Shown: positions 18,118 to 25,391, counted from the stretch's first letter. The stretch: 64,000 bases of DNA from Pseudomonadota bacterium (GCA_023390395.1 JAEWCY010000216.1:6079-70078); one strand, 5' to 3'. Notes: generated from the sequence alone by a model not told the origin. Made by a program: numbers and translations.

Positions 18118-18738
18118 CTACGCATGGGTGCTGAAATAGTTGTCGGCTTCATCGGGATTCTCGAAGCCGTATTGTTTGACTTGATGCAACATGTTCTGCT
18201 CGGCTTCGCTTTCGCCGCGTTCGATACGTGTCATCGTGGCAGTATGGTACAGCGATATGGTCTTCGGCGAATAGGTCTTGAGTTCCGCGCGCGTGTATGT
18301 CTCTAAAGAGGGCAGCCCGACGCTGTCGTCCTGGCTGCGCACGGGACGCGATCGATCGCTCAGGTGGGGATAGCGTTTGTCGAGCGCTTCCTTCCACTGC
18401 ACATGAGTGGAAACAATCTCTTCAATTTGTTCGGCAGCGACGGGATCGATCGGCGGAAGGCGGTCCGCAAGCCGGGCATATTCCTCAGGGAAAGTGAACT
18501 CCATCATGCGTGCATACTTTTCGCTCATGAGGTTTCGTCCCTGCTCCTGGGCGGATGCAAGATCCTTCAGATAGCTTGCGAGCAGGGCGTCGTCCCAAGA
18601 GGCGAATTGGCTGTTGCGCATGATGCGAAACGTGGCGTGGTCCATCTGGCAGGCGGCCTTTCCGCCTTTGTTGTTTACGCTGCTGAACATATCCCATTCG
18701 ATGTCGACGATTGCATCAGTGAGCAGTTTCTTGTCCAT
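18118..18738 (-). CDS. DUF4125 family protein
   Basis: A 206-residue soluble protein resembling the DUF4125 family, of unknown function. The N-terminal part (IVDIEWDMFSSVNNKGGKAACQ, then RIMRNSQFASWDDALLASYLKDL) looks helical. The middle holds charged helices and a Tyr-rich stretch (TYTRAELKTYSPKTISLY). The start at 18738 is chosen because AAGGAG lies 7 nt before it; the frame extends upstream. It overlaps the end of the TPR gene by 23 bp, so the two are translationally coupled and probably act together. No enzyme motif is visible. Confidence 0.75.
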   Translation of the reverse strand: MDKKLLTDAIVDIEWDMFSSVNNKGGKAACQMDHATFRIMRNSQFASWDDALLASYLKDLASAQEQGRNLMSEKYARMMEFTFPEEYARLADRLPPIDPVAAEQIEEIVSTHVQWKEALDKRYPHLSDRSRPVRSQDDSVGLPSLETYTRAELKTYSPKTISLYHTATMTRIERGESEAEQNMLHQVKQYGFENPDEADNYFSTHA

Positions 18739-19588
18739 CGCGGATCTCCTTGGAAAGCATTTGTCGGCATAGGGCGAGTTTTTCACGAAAAAGAGCCGTG
18801 CCTGCGGCGTCCTCGGCTGCGCCGATACGCCGGAAAGTCTCGAGCGCCCGGGTCAAGAGCGTCGCCGCCTCCTGCCAGTCGCCCAGCTCCGCCAGGGCGA
18901 CGCCGACATGCCCGAGCGACGCCGCCGTGGTCTCGTGATCGCCGAGGATTTTCAATTTTATGTCCAGGGCCTGCCGGTGAAACCGCACGCCTTCCCGCTT
19001 CTCTCCGCAAACATCCCGGAGCTTGCCGAGCGCATCGAGGCAGGTCGCCACTTGGAGCGAGTCGTGCCCGTGGTTTTTTTCCCAGGCGGCCATTGCTTGA
19101 AAAGTCAGGCTTTCCGCCTCGGCCAGGCGTCCGAACTTGTAGGCTCCGGCGGACAGGAAAAAAGCCGCGGTCGCCGTTTGCGCATCCTCTGGCCCATACA
19201 GTTCGACAAGATTTTCCAAAGCGCCGCGGCCGATCTCCATGCCGGATTCCAGACTGCCGACAGCGATCAACGATCGAGAGAGAAGGACCATCGTACGCGT
19301 TGTGCTCGGATCTTTTGCGCCCAAGGCGGATAAAAGCAGTTCCCAGCTCTCTTTCAGCCTCGAGCAGGCGTTTTCATAGTCGTTTTGAACGAGATGACAG
19401 GCGCCGAGGCCAAAAAGAACCGATCCTTTTTCCTGCGCCGTAAGGTGCTCCATTCGCGACAAATCATCGTATACGCGCATCGCCTCTTCGATCTTGCCAG
19501 TTGAGACGAGAAGGTCGGCCGCGGCAATTTGCTCTTGGGTATTCATATATTGAAGGAGTGAACGGAATCGACTTCTCTTGTCCGTCAC
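18716..19588 (-). CDS. Tetratricopeptide repeat protein
   Basis: About 290 residues made almost entirely of TPR-type helical pairs, e.g. GSVLFGLGACHLVQNDYENA, SLGHVGVALAELGDWQEAA and the following LLTRALETFRRIG. This points to a protein-binding scaffold. The start is uncertain: a GTG at 19588 gives the full frame and an ATG at 19546 loses 14 residues; neither has a good ribosome site. It overlaps the DUF4125 gene downstream. A possible sigma54 promoter is at 19725-19740. Partner and function are unknown; association with DUF4125 is inferred from the overlap. Confidence 0.8.
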   Translation of the reverse strand: MTDKRSRFRSLLQYMNTQEQIAAADLLVSTGKIEEAMRVYDDLSRMEHLTAQEKGSVLFGLGACHLVQNDYENACSRLKESWELLLSALGAKDPSTTRTMVLLSRSLIAVGSLESGMEIGRGALENLVELYGPEDAQTATAAFFLSAGAYKFGRLAEAESLTFQAMAAWEKNHGHDSLQVATCLDALGKLRDVCGEKREGVRFHRQALDIKLKILGDHETTAASLGHVGVALAELGDWQEAATLLTRALETFRRIGAAEDAAGTALFREKLALCRQMLSKEIRDGQETAH

Positions 19589-19845
19589 GATTTACAAGGT
19601 TGTGAATTCGCCTCTGGACACAAAGAACATGGTCAACGCCAAAAAGCTTTTCGCAACAAGTCGATGTTTGAATACTTGCTTTGTATTCGCATGATCCAAG
19701 CTGAAGCTCCGGATGGTCCCGTCATGCATGCCTCGTCCCTTCTCCAGGATACGAACCCCGGTATTTGTCTTTTTTTGCTTAACTTCTAGAATTTCCAGCA
19801 ATTATTACGCTACTTGATTGGCGACAGTGTCCTCGGCGCAACAAA
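19589..19845. other. Intergenic region upstream of the TPR gene
   Basis: No convincing gene. A TTG-started frame of 69 codons (19592-19801) lacks a ribosome site and overlaps a sigma54-like promoter, so I do not call it. Confidence 0.5.
19725..19740 (-). promoter_or_regulatory. Possible weak sigma54 promoter of the TPR-DUF4125 pair
   Basis: Minus-strand AGGGACGAGGCATGCA keeps GG and GC 10 nt apart and matches 9 of 12 fixed consensus positions. No GTGTACC motif is seen upstream, so control by the local activator is less certain than for the other sites. Confidence 0.35.
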
Positions 19846-19882
19846 GAAAAAGGGACATCCGCCGCGCGCGGATGCCCCTTTC
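19842..19882 (-). terminator. Intrinsic terminator of the glycyl radical enzyme operon
   Basis: On the minus strand a 14-bp stem (one G-U pair) with a CG-rich loop is followed by TTTTTCTTTGTTG. It starts 4 bp after the stop of the second HesB-like gene and ends that operon. Confidence 0.8.
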
Positions 19883-19886
19883 GGCT

Positions 19887-20180
19887 TCAGCCGGCCTTCA
19901 CGCCGGGCATGCCGTTCTCGGCGGCAAAGATGTTGTATTGCGAGCCGTAGGTCTCAATGACGTCGTCGCTGACCACGAAGGGTATGCCGTCGACCTGGAC
20001 TTCCTGCTCCTCGTCGACATCCGACCGCTCGTCAAGGCTCACGCGAAGTTCCATATGGCTTTTACAGCCGCCGCCGACCTTGGATTCGTAAATCCGGAAC
20101 ACGGGATTTTGACCACTTTCTTCTTCCAAAAGTTTCTTGAACTTGGCGGAGACTTCAGCGGCAATGGAAATGTTCAGCAT
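19887..20180 (-). CDS. HesB/IscA-like protein, cysteine form
   Basis: A 97-residue A-type Fe-S carrier relative. The first conserved cysteine of the family is present as Cys39 in KVGGGCKSH, but the usual C-terminal CGCG pair is absent (the end reads ENGMPGVKAG). This fits the HesB-related family that includes selenoproteins (TIGR01911). AAAGG lies upstream of the ATG. It is the last gene of the glycyl radical operon and about 70% identical by eye to the UGA-containing gene before it, with the same length. A likely role is Fe-S or redox handling for the radical enzyme or its activase, which is inference. Confidence 0.85.
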   Translation of the reverse strand: MLNISIAAEVSAKFKKLLEEESGQNPVFRIYESKVGGGCKSHMELRVSLDERSDVDEEQEVQVDGIPFVVSDDVIETYGSQYNIFAAENGMPGVKAG

Positions 20181-20231
20181 TGCATATCCTTTTTGAGTGT
20201 TGAAAATTACCTTGTACTGGAGTTGCTTCGT

Positions 20232-20525
20232 TCAGCCGGCAGTTACGCCGGGCAGACCATTTTCAGTGGCGGCGATGCTGTATTTGGAGCCGTACCCGTC
20301 TATGACTTCGTTGGCGACGACGAAGGGCATGCCTGCCACCTGGGTTTCCTGCTCCTCGTCTGCATCCGTCCGCTCATCAAGACTCACCCGGAGTTCCAGA
20401 TGACTTTTTCAGCCGCCTCCGACTTTTGTTTCGTAGATTCGAAAGACGGCGTTCGGATCGCCTTCCTCTTCCAGGATTTCCTTGAACTTGGCGGAAACCT
20501 CAGGCGTAACGGCAATTTCTAGCAT
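20232..20525 (-). CDS. HesB-like selenoprotein (in-frame UGA = Sec39)
   Basis: A 97-residue frame read through a UGA at codon 39. The protein is MLEIAVTPEVSAKFKEIL... KVGGG-U-KSHLELRVSL... ending GLPGVTAG. It aligns end to end with the neighbouring 97-residue HesB-like protein, and the UGA falls exactly on that protein's Cys39. HesB-related selenoproteins with Sec at this site are a known family (TIGR01911). A hairpin suited to SelB recognition starts 5 nt after the UGA and is disrupted in the Cys twin. GGGGAAG lies 6-7 nt before the ATG. An ordinary gene finder would split or miss it. It needs SelA/B/C/D, which are not in this window. Confidence 0.88.
20384..20403 (-). promoter_or_regulatory. 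Bacterial SECIS-like hairpin after the UGA codon
   Basis: In the mRNA, UGA-AAAAG is followed by UCAUCUGG, loop AACU, then CCGGGUGA: an 8-bp stem (two G-U pairs). The loop lies 14-17 nt after the UGA, the range used by SelB. The same place in the Cys copy (CCAUAUGG / UCGCGUGA) has mispairs. Confidence 0.7.
20409..20411 (-). other. UGA codon read as selenocysteine
   Basis: Minus-strand TGA in the context GTC GGA GGC GGC TGA AAA, where the twin gene has TGT. Coding similarity continues unbroken on both sides, and the true stop is at 20232. Confidence 0.85.
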
Positions 20526-20546
20526 GTGCTCTTCCCCGGAACAAAG

Positions 20547-20585
20547 AGGCGGGGGCTCTCTTGCGGCGAGAGCCCCGCCTCGCGT
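20547..20585 (-). promoter_or_regulatory. Hairpin between the enzyme and selenoprotein genes
   Basis: A 14-bp GC-rich stem with a single bulge (GAGGCGGGGGCTCTC and its complement) lies just after the enzyme stop. It is followed by only TTTGTT on the minus strand. It probably acts as a partial terminator or 3'-end stabiliser, giving more enzyme than HesB protein. Confidence 0.6.
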
Positions 20586-20591
20586 CATGGA

Positions 20592-22997
20592 TTAGGCCGC
20601 GTATTCCGTGCGCTTGATGATCTCGTCCTGGACGCCCTTGTAAAGCCTCGTGAAGTACGAGGAGAAACCGGCGACTCGAACGACGAGATCCTTATGGTTT
20701 TGCGGACGATCCTGGGCATCGTGCAGCGTTTCGGCGTCCACGCAGTTGAACTGGATGTGGCCGCCGCCGAGGTCGAAATAGGTCTTGACCAGGTTAAGCA
20801 GCATCCGGCTGCCGTTGGGACCTTCCAAGGCGGAAGGCAGGAACTTCATGTTCATGTGGTTGCAGTTGTTGCGGACGGTGTCGATCGCCTGCGCAGCCGA
20901 CTTGATCAGGGCCGTGCTGCCGTGCACATCGGTGCCCGGCATGGCGGAAACGCTCGCATCGGTCAGGGCGACGCCCTTTCTGCGCCCGTTGGGAAGGGCG
21001 CCGGTCATCGGCGCGAAGTAGTTGTGGTAGGACAGGGAGAAGGGATCCATGTGGGCTTCGTAGCCGAAGTAATCCGGGCCATGCGAGCGGTAGGTGCGCT
21101 CGACGTCGCGGAAGAATCGCCTGGTGAGCTGGTCCACGTCTTCGATGTCGTTGCCGTGCTTGGGGGCTTCGTAGCAAATCTTCTGGATGTCCTCGAAGCC
21201 TTCGAAGTTGGCGGCCAGAGCTTCCTTGAGCTTGGCCCAGGTGAGCTTCTTGGTGTCGTAGACAAGATGCTTGATGGCATACAGCGAGTTCACGGCATCG
21301 ATGCCGGTCGCGGTGATGCACAGCGACTGGGAATACTTGGGCCCTCCGGCCTCTTCGCAGAGACCGCTCTCGATGCAGCCTTCAAGCAGACACGACCGGA
21401 AGATGTTCGGAACGACCTCCTCACGGGTGCAGTTGCCGAGATCGCTGATCTTGCGCTGCGCATCGTAGGCATGGTCCATGTGCTGGAGCATGCTCTGGTA
21501 GAATTCCTCGAAGTCGCCGCAGTCCTCGGCAGGCTTCACTTCGGGGAAAACCTGTTTGTTGGTGTGCGGATCATGGCCATTGTACATGGCGAATTCGACC
21601 AGCTTGGCCAGATTGGGCTGGCCCTCGAAGGTGACGTAGGAGCCCTTGCCCTGGATGCCCGTGCCGACGCAGCCGAAGATGACGGGAAGCGTGCGGGCCT
21701 CGTCCAGGGTGATCCCCCGCGAGGCGAAGCGGACCAGGGAACGGGCCATGGCGGCATCCATGTTCATGAATTGCGGCTGGCCGGAGCCATGGCGGACGAC
21801 GTCCACAGCCTTCTCAATGTACGACTGCTTCATCTTCGGGGTGTAGAACAGGGCCAGCGTGGGCTGGATGTTGTGCATGGCGATCTGCGTATCCATGAGC
21901 AGTTCTTCGAGATCGTTGGACGCGTCGTCGCCGTCGGCGGTATAGCCGCCCAGGGAGATGGTCTGGCCAGTATGGCCCGAAAACGCCTTGGCATATGCGT
22001 CGCCCTGGTAGACCGCGATCTCGAGGTGTTTGACCCACTGGCACTTCAAGAGGGACAGGACCTGATCCTTCGTGAGGTTCCCCTCCTCGATGTCTTTCTT
22101 GTAGAAGGGGTACATGTACTGGCCGTACCGTCCCAGAGAGTGCCCGCAGCCGCATTGCTCGATTTCGATGCAGCAGTGCGCGAACCAAAAGGACTGGACG
22201 GCTTCGCGGAAGTTGCGGGCCGGGTACTCGGGCACGCGGCGGCAGACCTCGGCGATTTCCAGCAGCTCCGCCTTTTTCTTGGGATCGGACTCGGTCTTGG
22301 CGGTCTCCTCGGCCAGGTCGGCATACCGGTGCGCGTAGGTGATCACGGCATTGAGAGCGATCTTGCAGGCCCGGTAGAATTCGATCTTGGACCAGTTGGT
22401 GGCGTGCTTGGGAAGGGCTTTGTAGGCGGCGTCAACCTCCTCGAGGAGGCCGCGGACACCCTTGTTCAGCATGGCGGGATAATCGGCCACGCCGGAGCCG
22501 GTGGAGTTGTCGTTCACCGGGTAGATCCAGCCGCACTTCACAAGAAGCTCGGCGTTGCCGCCGTAGAGCTCCTTGTAGAGCTTGTTGGCGCGGTCATAGG
22601 TGGTCTTGCCCTTCCAGTCCTTGTATACTTTCTTCAGAATGGCTTTGGTGTCGTCGGAGAAGCGGACCTCGCCCAGGGACGACAGAGCCAGTTTTTCGGA
22701 ATCGAGGTCCTCCCTGATCCAGTTGCACTGCCATTCCGGGTAGGCATAGATCATGGCCCGGCCGCCGGCGAGACTGCCGACTATAGGGTTGCCGTCAAGG
22801 TAGATCTTTTTGTTCGCCAGCACTTTTTCAAAGAGCTTGGCGCGAGTGATGAATACGCTTTCTCCCTTGCACTCATCGTAAGCCTCGCTCAGGAATTTGA
22901 GGCGCTCGGGATCCATATTCTGCGATGTGTCGAGAAGCGTCTCCTTCTGGTTGGAAATCCGCTGTTCCAATGTATCCCAATCAATTGCGTATCCCAT
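20592..22997 (-). CDS. Glycyl radical enzyme (PFL-like), substrate unknown
   Basis: An 801-residue cytosolic glycyl radical enzyme. The C-terminal glycyl motif is LVVRVAGFSSYF with radical Gly777. The thiyl radical cysteine is Cys443 in VIFGCVGTGIQGKGSY. Standard family pieces flank it: SLGRYGQYMYPFYKKDI, PKHGNDIEDVDQL, GALPNGRRKGVALTD. In dehydratases and lyases of this family (CutC, PduC-like, IslA, HpsG, HypD) the residue two after the Cys is a catalytic Glu (GCxE); here it is Gly445, so standard elimination chemistry is doubtful. A decarboxylase-like or addition reaction, or a new one, is possible. The start at 22997 has GGAGG at 7 nt. It heads an operon with two HesB proteins and is driven by a sigma54 promoter. 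Confidence 0.93.
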   Translation of the reverse strand: MGYAIDWDTLEQRISNQKETLLDTSQNMDPERLKFLSEAYDECKGESVFITRAKLFEKVLANKKIYLDGNPIVGSLAGGRAMIYAYPEWQCNWIREDLDSEKLALSSLGEVRFSDDTKAILKKVYKDWKGKTTYDRANKLYKELYGGNAELLVKCGWIYPVNDNSTGSGVADYPAMLNKGVRGLLEEVDAAYKALPKHATNWSKIEFYRACKIALNAVITYAHRYADLAEETAKTESDPKKKAELLEIAEVCRRVPEYPARNFREAVQSFWFAHCCIEIEQCGCGHSLGRYGQYMYPFYKKDIEEGNLTKDQVLSLLKCQWVKHLEIAVYQGDAYAKAFSGHTGQTISLGGYTADGDDASNDLEELLMDTQIAMHNIQPTLALFYTPKMKQSYIEKAVDVVRHGSGQPQFMNMDAAMARSLVRFASRGITLDEARTLPVIFGCVGTGIQGKGSYVTFEGQPNLAKLVEFAMYNGHDPHTNKQVFPEVKPAEDCGDFEEFYQSMLQHMDHAYDAQRKISDLGNCTREEVVPNIFRSCLLEGCIESGLCEEAGGPKYSQSLCITATGIDAVNSLYAIKHLVYDTKKLTWAKLKEALAANFEGFEDIQKICYEAPKHGNDIEDVDQLTRRFFRDVERTYRSHGPDYFGYEAHMDPFSLSYHNYFAPMTGALPNGRRKGVALTDASVSAMPGTDVHGSTALIKSAAQAIDTVRNNCNHMNMKFLPSALEGPNGSRMLLNLVKTYFDLGGGHIQFNCVDAETLHDAQDRPQNHKDLVVRVAGFSSYFTRLYKGVQDEIIKRTEYAA

Positions 22998-23067
22998 GTA
23001 AAGCCTCCTCGCATCATTTCTTTGGGGTCTGGCGAAAGCCTGCGGCTCTCTTTTGCGTCGTGTTGGT

Positions 23068-23083
23068 TGCAAATGGCTTGCCA
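23068..23083 (-). promoter_or_regulatory. Sigma54 (-24/-12) promoter of the glycyl radical operon
   Basis: Minus-strand TGGCAAGCCATTTGCA matches 11 of 12 fixed consensus positions, with GG (23081-23082) and GC (23069-23070) 10 nt apart. The start near 23057 gives a 60-nt leader to the enzyme ATG. Confidence 0.85.
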
Positions 23084-23174
23084 ATTTTATTTCGTTCGGT
23101 AATTATCTGAAAAATAATAACTTTTGCTAAGGATTCGCCGCTCCCTGCGTTCTTCCGACCGGACTTGAGAAGAA

Positions 23175-23222
23175 GTGTACCGAAAGAAGAATGGCCTTCA
23201 TGTAATCCAGTACAATCTGTAC
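23175..23222. promoter_or_regulatory. Candidate activator sites between the divergent promoters
   Basis: GTGTACCGA (23175-23183) repeats the motif found before the two transporter promoters. The dyad GTACA-ATC-TGTAC (23210-23222) follows. They lie about 95-140 bp from the enzyme -24 element and 85-130 bp from the activase -24 element, so one cluster could serve both. Confidence 0.5.
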
Positions 23223-23306
23223 CTGTTTGCACACGATCGCGTCGCCATTCGTCCTGGAGGTGCGCGCTCTAGAGCGTACTATGCTGATTTATTTGTAGTT
23301 TTGCAG

Positions 23307-23322
23307 TGGCACCAAAAATGCT
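23307..23322 (+). promoter_or_regulatory. Sigma54 (-24/-12) promoter of the activase gene
   Basis: TGGCACCAAAAATGCT matches 10 of 12 fixed consensus positions, with GG (23308-23309) and GC (23320-23321) correctly spaced. The start near 23333 leaves a 66-nt leader to the GTG start at 23399. Confidence 0.8.
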
Positions 23323-23398
23323 TTGCAAACTGCCCGTCGAAGGCAACCTTGGAGTTCAAGGCGAGGCAGGCAAACATTCTATAGAAGGAGTGCGACTG

Positions 23399-24292
23399 GT
23401 GGACGGGATTGTGTACAACATACAGAGGATGTCGACGAAAGACGGGCCAGGATTGCGGACGACGATTTTTCTCAAAGGTTGTCCCCTGCACTGCCCCTGG
23501 TGCAGCAATCCGGAATCGCAGAGCTTCAAGCCGCAGCTCATGGTTTTTGCAAACCTTTGCACGAGCTGCGGCCAATGCGAGAAAATCTGTCCGCAGGGCG
23601 CAGTGACCAAGCGAGACGGCGTTTACAACCGTGATCGGGCGCTCTGCACGGATTGCGGGGCATGCGTGGAGGTGTGTCCGGCGAAGGCGCGGGAAATGTC
23701 GGGAAAACGCATGTCCGTGGAGGACGTTTTACGCATCAGCGATAGCGACAGCCTCTTTTACAGCAATTCTGGCGGCGGCGTGACTATCGGCGGTGGCGAA
23801 CCGACGGCGGCCGGTGATTTTCTGCTTGATCTCCTCGCGGCGTGCAACAGGAGGGGGTATCATACCTGCGTCGATACTTGCGGCGTGTGCGAGCCGGAGC
23901 GGTTCAAGGAAGTCATGCGAAGGGCCGAGCTTTTCCTGTTCGACTGCAAGCATATGGATCCTGAAGAGCACAAACGCCTGACCGGCCGCGACAACGCGAT
24001 CATTCTGAAAAACCTCCATGCGCTTTTCGAATCGGGGAGGGAGGTGCGCGTTCGCGTGCCGCTTATGCCGGGAGTCAACGATACGGAGAAAAATATCGCG
24101 GAGATGGCCATGTTTCTCCATAAACACGGGCGACATGAAATCGATGTGCTGCCTTGCCATACTTTCGGCTACAGCAAATACGACGCCCTGAATCTTCCTC
24201 GGCCGCATATGGGATCCTACCAGCCGGGGGAATTGCAGATGGCGCTCGCCCGGTTCGCCAAGCATGACCTCATGGTCACCATCATCGTCTGA
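23399..24292 (+). CDS. Glycyl radical enzyme activase (radical SAM)
   Basis: A 297-residue activating enzyme that uses S-adenosylmethionine to place the radical on the glycine of its partner. The radical SAM motif CPLHCPWC supplies Cys28, 32 and 35. It is followed by two ferredoxin inserts, CTSCGQCEKICP (Cys54, 57, 60, 64) and CTDCGACVEVCP (Cys83, 86, 89, 93), as in activases of B12-independent lyases rather than of pyruvate formate-lyase itself. The SAM-binding GGGEPT is near residue 135. The frame extends to 23306, but that would start inside the sigma54 promoter; the GTG at 23399 has AAGGAG at 8 nt and opens with the usual VDGIVYNIQRMSTKDGPG. It is divergent from the enzyme. Confidence 0.95.
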   Translation: MDGIVYNIQRMSTKDGPGLRTTIFLKGCPLHCPWCSNPESQSFKPQLMVFANLCTSCGQCEKICPQGAVTKRDGVYNRDRALCTDCGACVEVCPAKAREMSGKRMSVEDVLRISDSDSLFYSNSGGGVTIGGGEPTAAGDFLLDLLAACNRRGYHTCVDTCGVCEPERFKEVMRRAELFLFDCKHMDPEEHKRLTGRDNAIILKNLHALFESGREVRVRVPLMPGVNDTEKNIAEMAMFLHKHGRHEIDVLPCHTFGYSKYDALNLPRPHMGSYQPGELQMALARFAKHDLMVTIIV

Positions 24293-24496
24293 CGCTGGCC
24301 TCTCGGTGTCCTGCCGGGCTTTCCGTGGCTTGCGCTGCGCATGGTGACGCTTCCCTCTTTCGTGCCCGTCGAAGATTGAGGCCTCGGGCGAGTTGCTGGC
24401 GAGAGCTGGCAAGGGGCGATGTCTCCGGGTGTCGAGCGCGGGGGAGGGCAGGTTGTCCGGGGACAGGCGGGCGGCGAACTCGCCCAAAAAGAAAAT

Positions 24497-24523
24497 GGGG
24501 TTAAGCCTATTCGGCCTAACCCC
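24497..24523 (-). terminator. Terminator of the tRNA-Arg gene
   Basis: An 11-bp stem (GGGGTTAGGCC ... GGCTTAACCCC on the minus strand, one G-U pair) is followed by ATTTTCTTTTT just after the tRNA 3' end. Confidence 0.85.
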
Positions 24524-24533
24524 TTGTTTTCTT

Positions 24534-24610
<77 letters not shown>

Positions 24611-24730
24611 ACGCGAGAAGAGAATGTCTACGCACCTCGACCGGGACCGTCAACAGTTTTTTCGGGCCGGGCCGCTTTTTTGGGGTTTTCCCACCGATCC
24701 CCAGGCCGACGCCCCGCCCGGGCCGCAAAA

Positions 24731-24763
24731 AAAGCCGCCCCGGGCGAGCGGGGCGGCTTTTGG
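24731..24763 (-). terminator. Terminator of the cyclophilin gene
   Basis: AAAAGCCGCCCC and its complement form a GC stem with an 8-nt loop, followed on the minus strand by TTTTTTT. Confidence 0.9.
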
Positions 24764-24782
24764 CGTCGACGCGGAGCGGGCG

Positions 24783-25391
24783 CTACTCGCTGACCACTTC
24801 CGCCTTCTCGATGATGACCGGCACCATGGGCACGTTCTCGTGGAAGCCCTTGGTCATGGTCGGCACGGCCTTGATGGCCTCCACCACGTCCTGGCCCGAG
24901 ACCACCTTGCCGAACACTGCGTAGCCCCAGCCCTGCGGGTTCTTGCCGGTGTGGTCCAGGAAGCCGTTGTCCGCCACGTTGATGAAGAACTGGGCCGTGG
25001 CCGAATGCGGGTCGCCCGTGCGGGCCATGGCGATGGTGTAGGCCTTGTTCTTGAGGCCGTTGTCCGCCTCGTTCTGGATCGGGGCCTCGGTGGCGCGCTC
25101 CTTCATGGACTTGTCCATGCCGCCGCCCTGGATCATGAAGCCGTTGATCACCCGGTGGAACACCGTGCCGTCGTAGTGCCCGGCCTTGACGTACTTGAGG
25201 AAGTTCTCGACCGTGACCGGGGCCTTCTCCTTGTCCAATTCGATAACGATGTCGCCTTTGCTGGTCGTCAGCTTGACCATGGGTTTTCCTCCCTCGGCCC
25301 GGACGGCGGAAACGCCGCCCAGGGTTGCGGCCAGAACGCAGCAAAGCGCGACCAGCGCCCGCAGCCAGGAAATCCGGCCTATTGCCACCAT
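24783..25391 (-). CDS. Cyclophilin-type peptidyl-prolyl isomerase, exported
   Basis: A 202-residue protein. Residues 1 to about 33 form a signal peptide ([23 protein letters not shown]), so it is expected in the periplasm. The rest is a PpiA-type cyclophilin domain with [13 protein letters not shown] and [16 protein letters not shown], which hold the catalytic Arg and substrate pocket residues. It speeds cis-trans change at proline during folding. The start is chosen by GGAGG 8 nt upstream; the open frame extends 56 codons further without support. It is divergent from the korDABC operon. Confidence 0.93.
   Translation of the reverse strand: MVAIGRISWLRALVALCCVLAATLGGVSAVRAEGGKPMVKLTTSKGDIVIELDKEKAPVTVENFLKYVKAGHYDGTVFHRVINGFMIQGGGMDKSMKERATEAPIQNEADNGLKNKAYTIAMARTGDPHSATAQFFINVADNGFLDHTGKNPQGWGYAVFGKVVSGQDVVEAIKAVPTMTKGFHENVPMVPVIIEKAEVVSE

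Larger units (their letters stand above)
22998..23398. other. Divergent control region, enzyme / activase
   Basis: About 400 bp with two outward sigma54 promoters (23068-23083 minus, 23307-23322 plus). Between them lie GTGTACCGA (23175-23183) and GTACA-ATC-TGTAC (23210-23222). No gene is present. Confidence 0.75.

Noticed and set aside
19592..19801. 69-codon frame upstream of the TPR gene
   Set aside because: It starts at TTG without a ribosome site, has no similarity I recognise and overlaps a possible sigma54 promoter.
20232..20525. Reading the second HesB gene as a pseudogene or frameshift
   Set aside because: Only one in-frame stop, a UGA placed exactly at the active Cys; similarity to the twin continues on both sides; a SECIS-like hairpin follows.
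20526..23102. 858-codon open frame antisense to the glycyl radical enzyme
   Set aside because: A shadow of a GC-rich coding gene; its protein has no domain and the opposite strand has full family motifs.
23306..23398. Upstream extension of the activase to a GTG at 23306
   Set aside because: This start would lie within the sigma54 promoter; the GTG at 23399 has a good ribosome site and the family-typical N-terminus.
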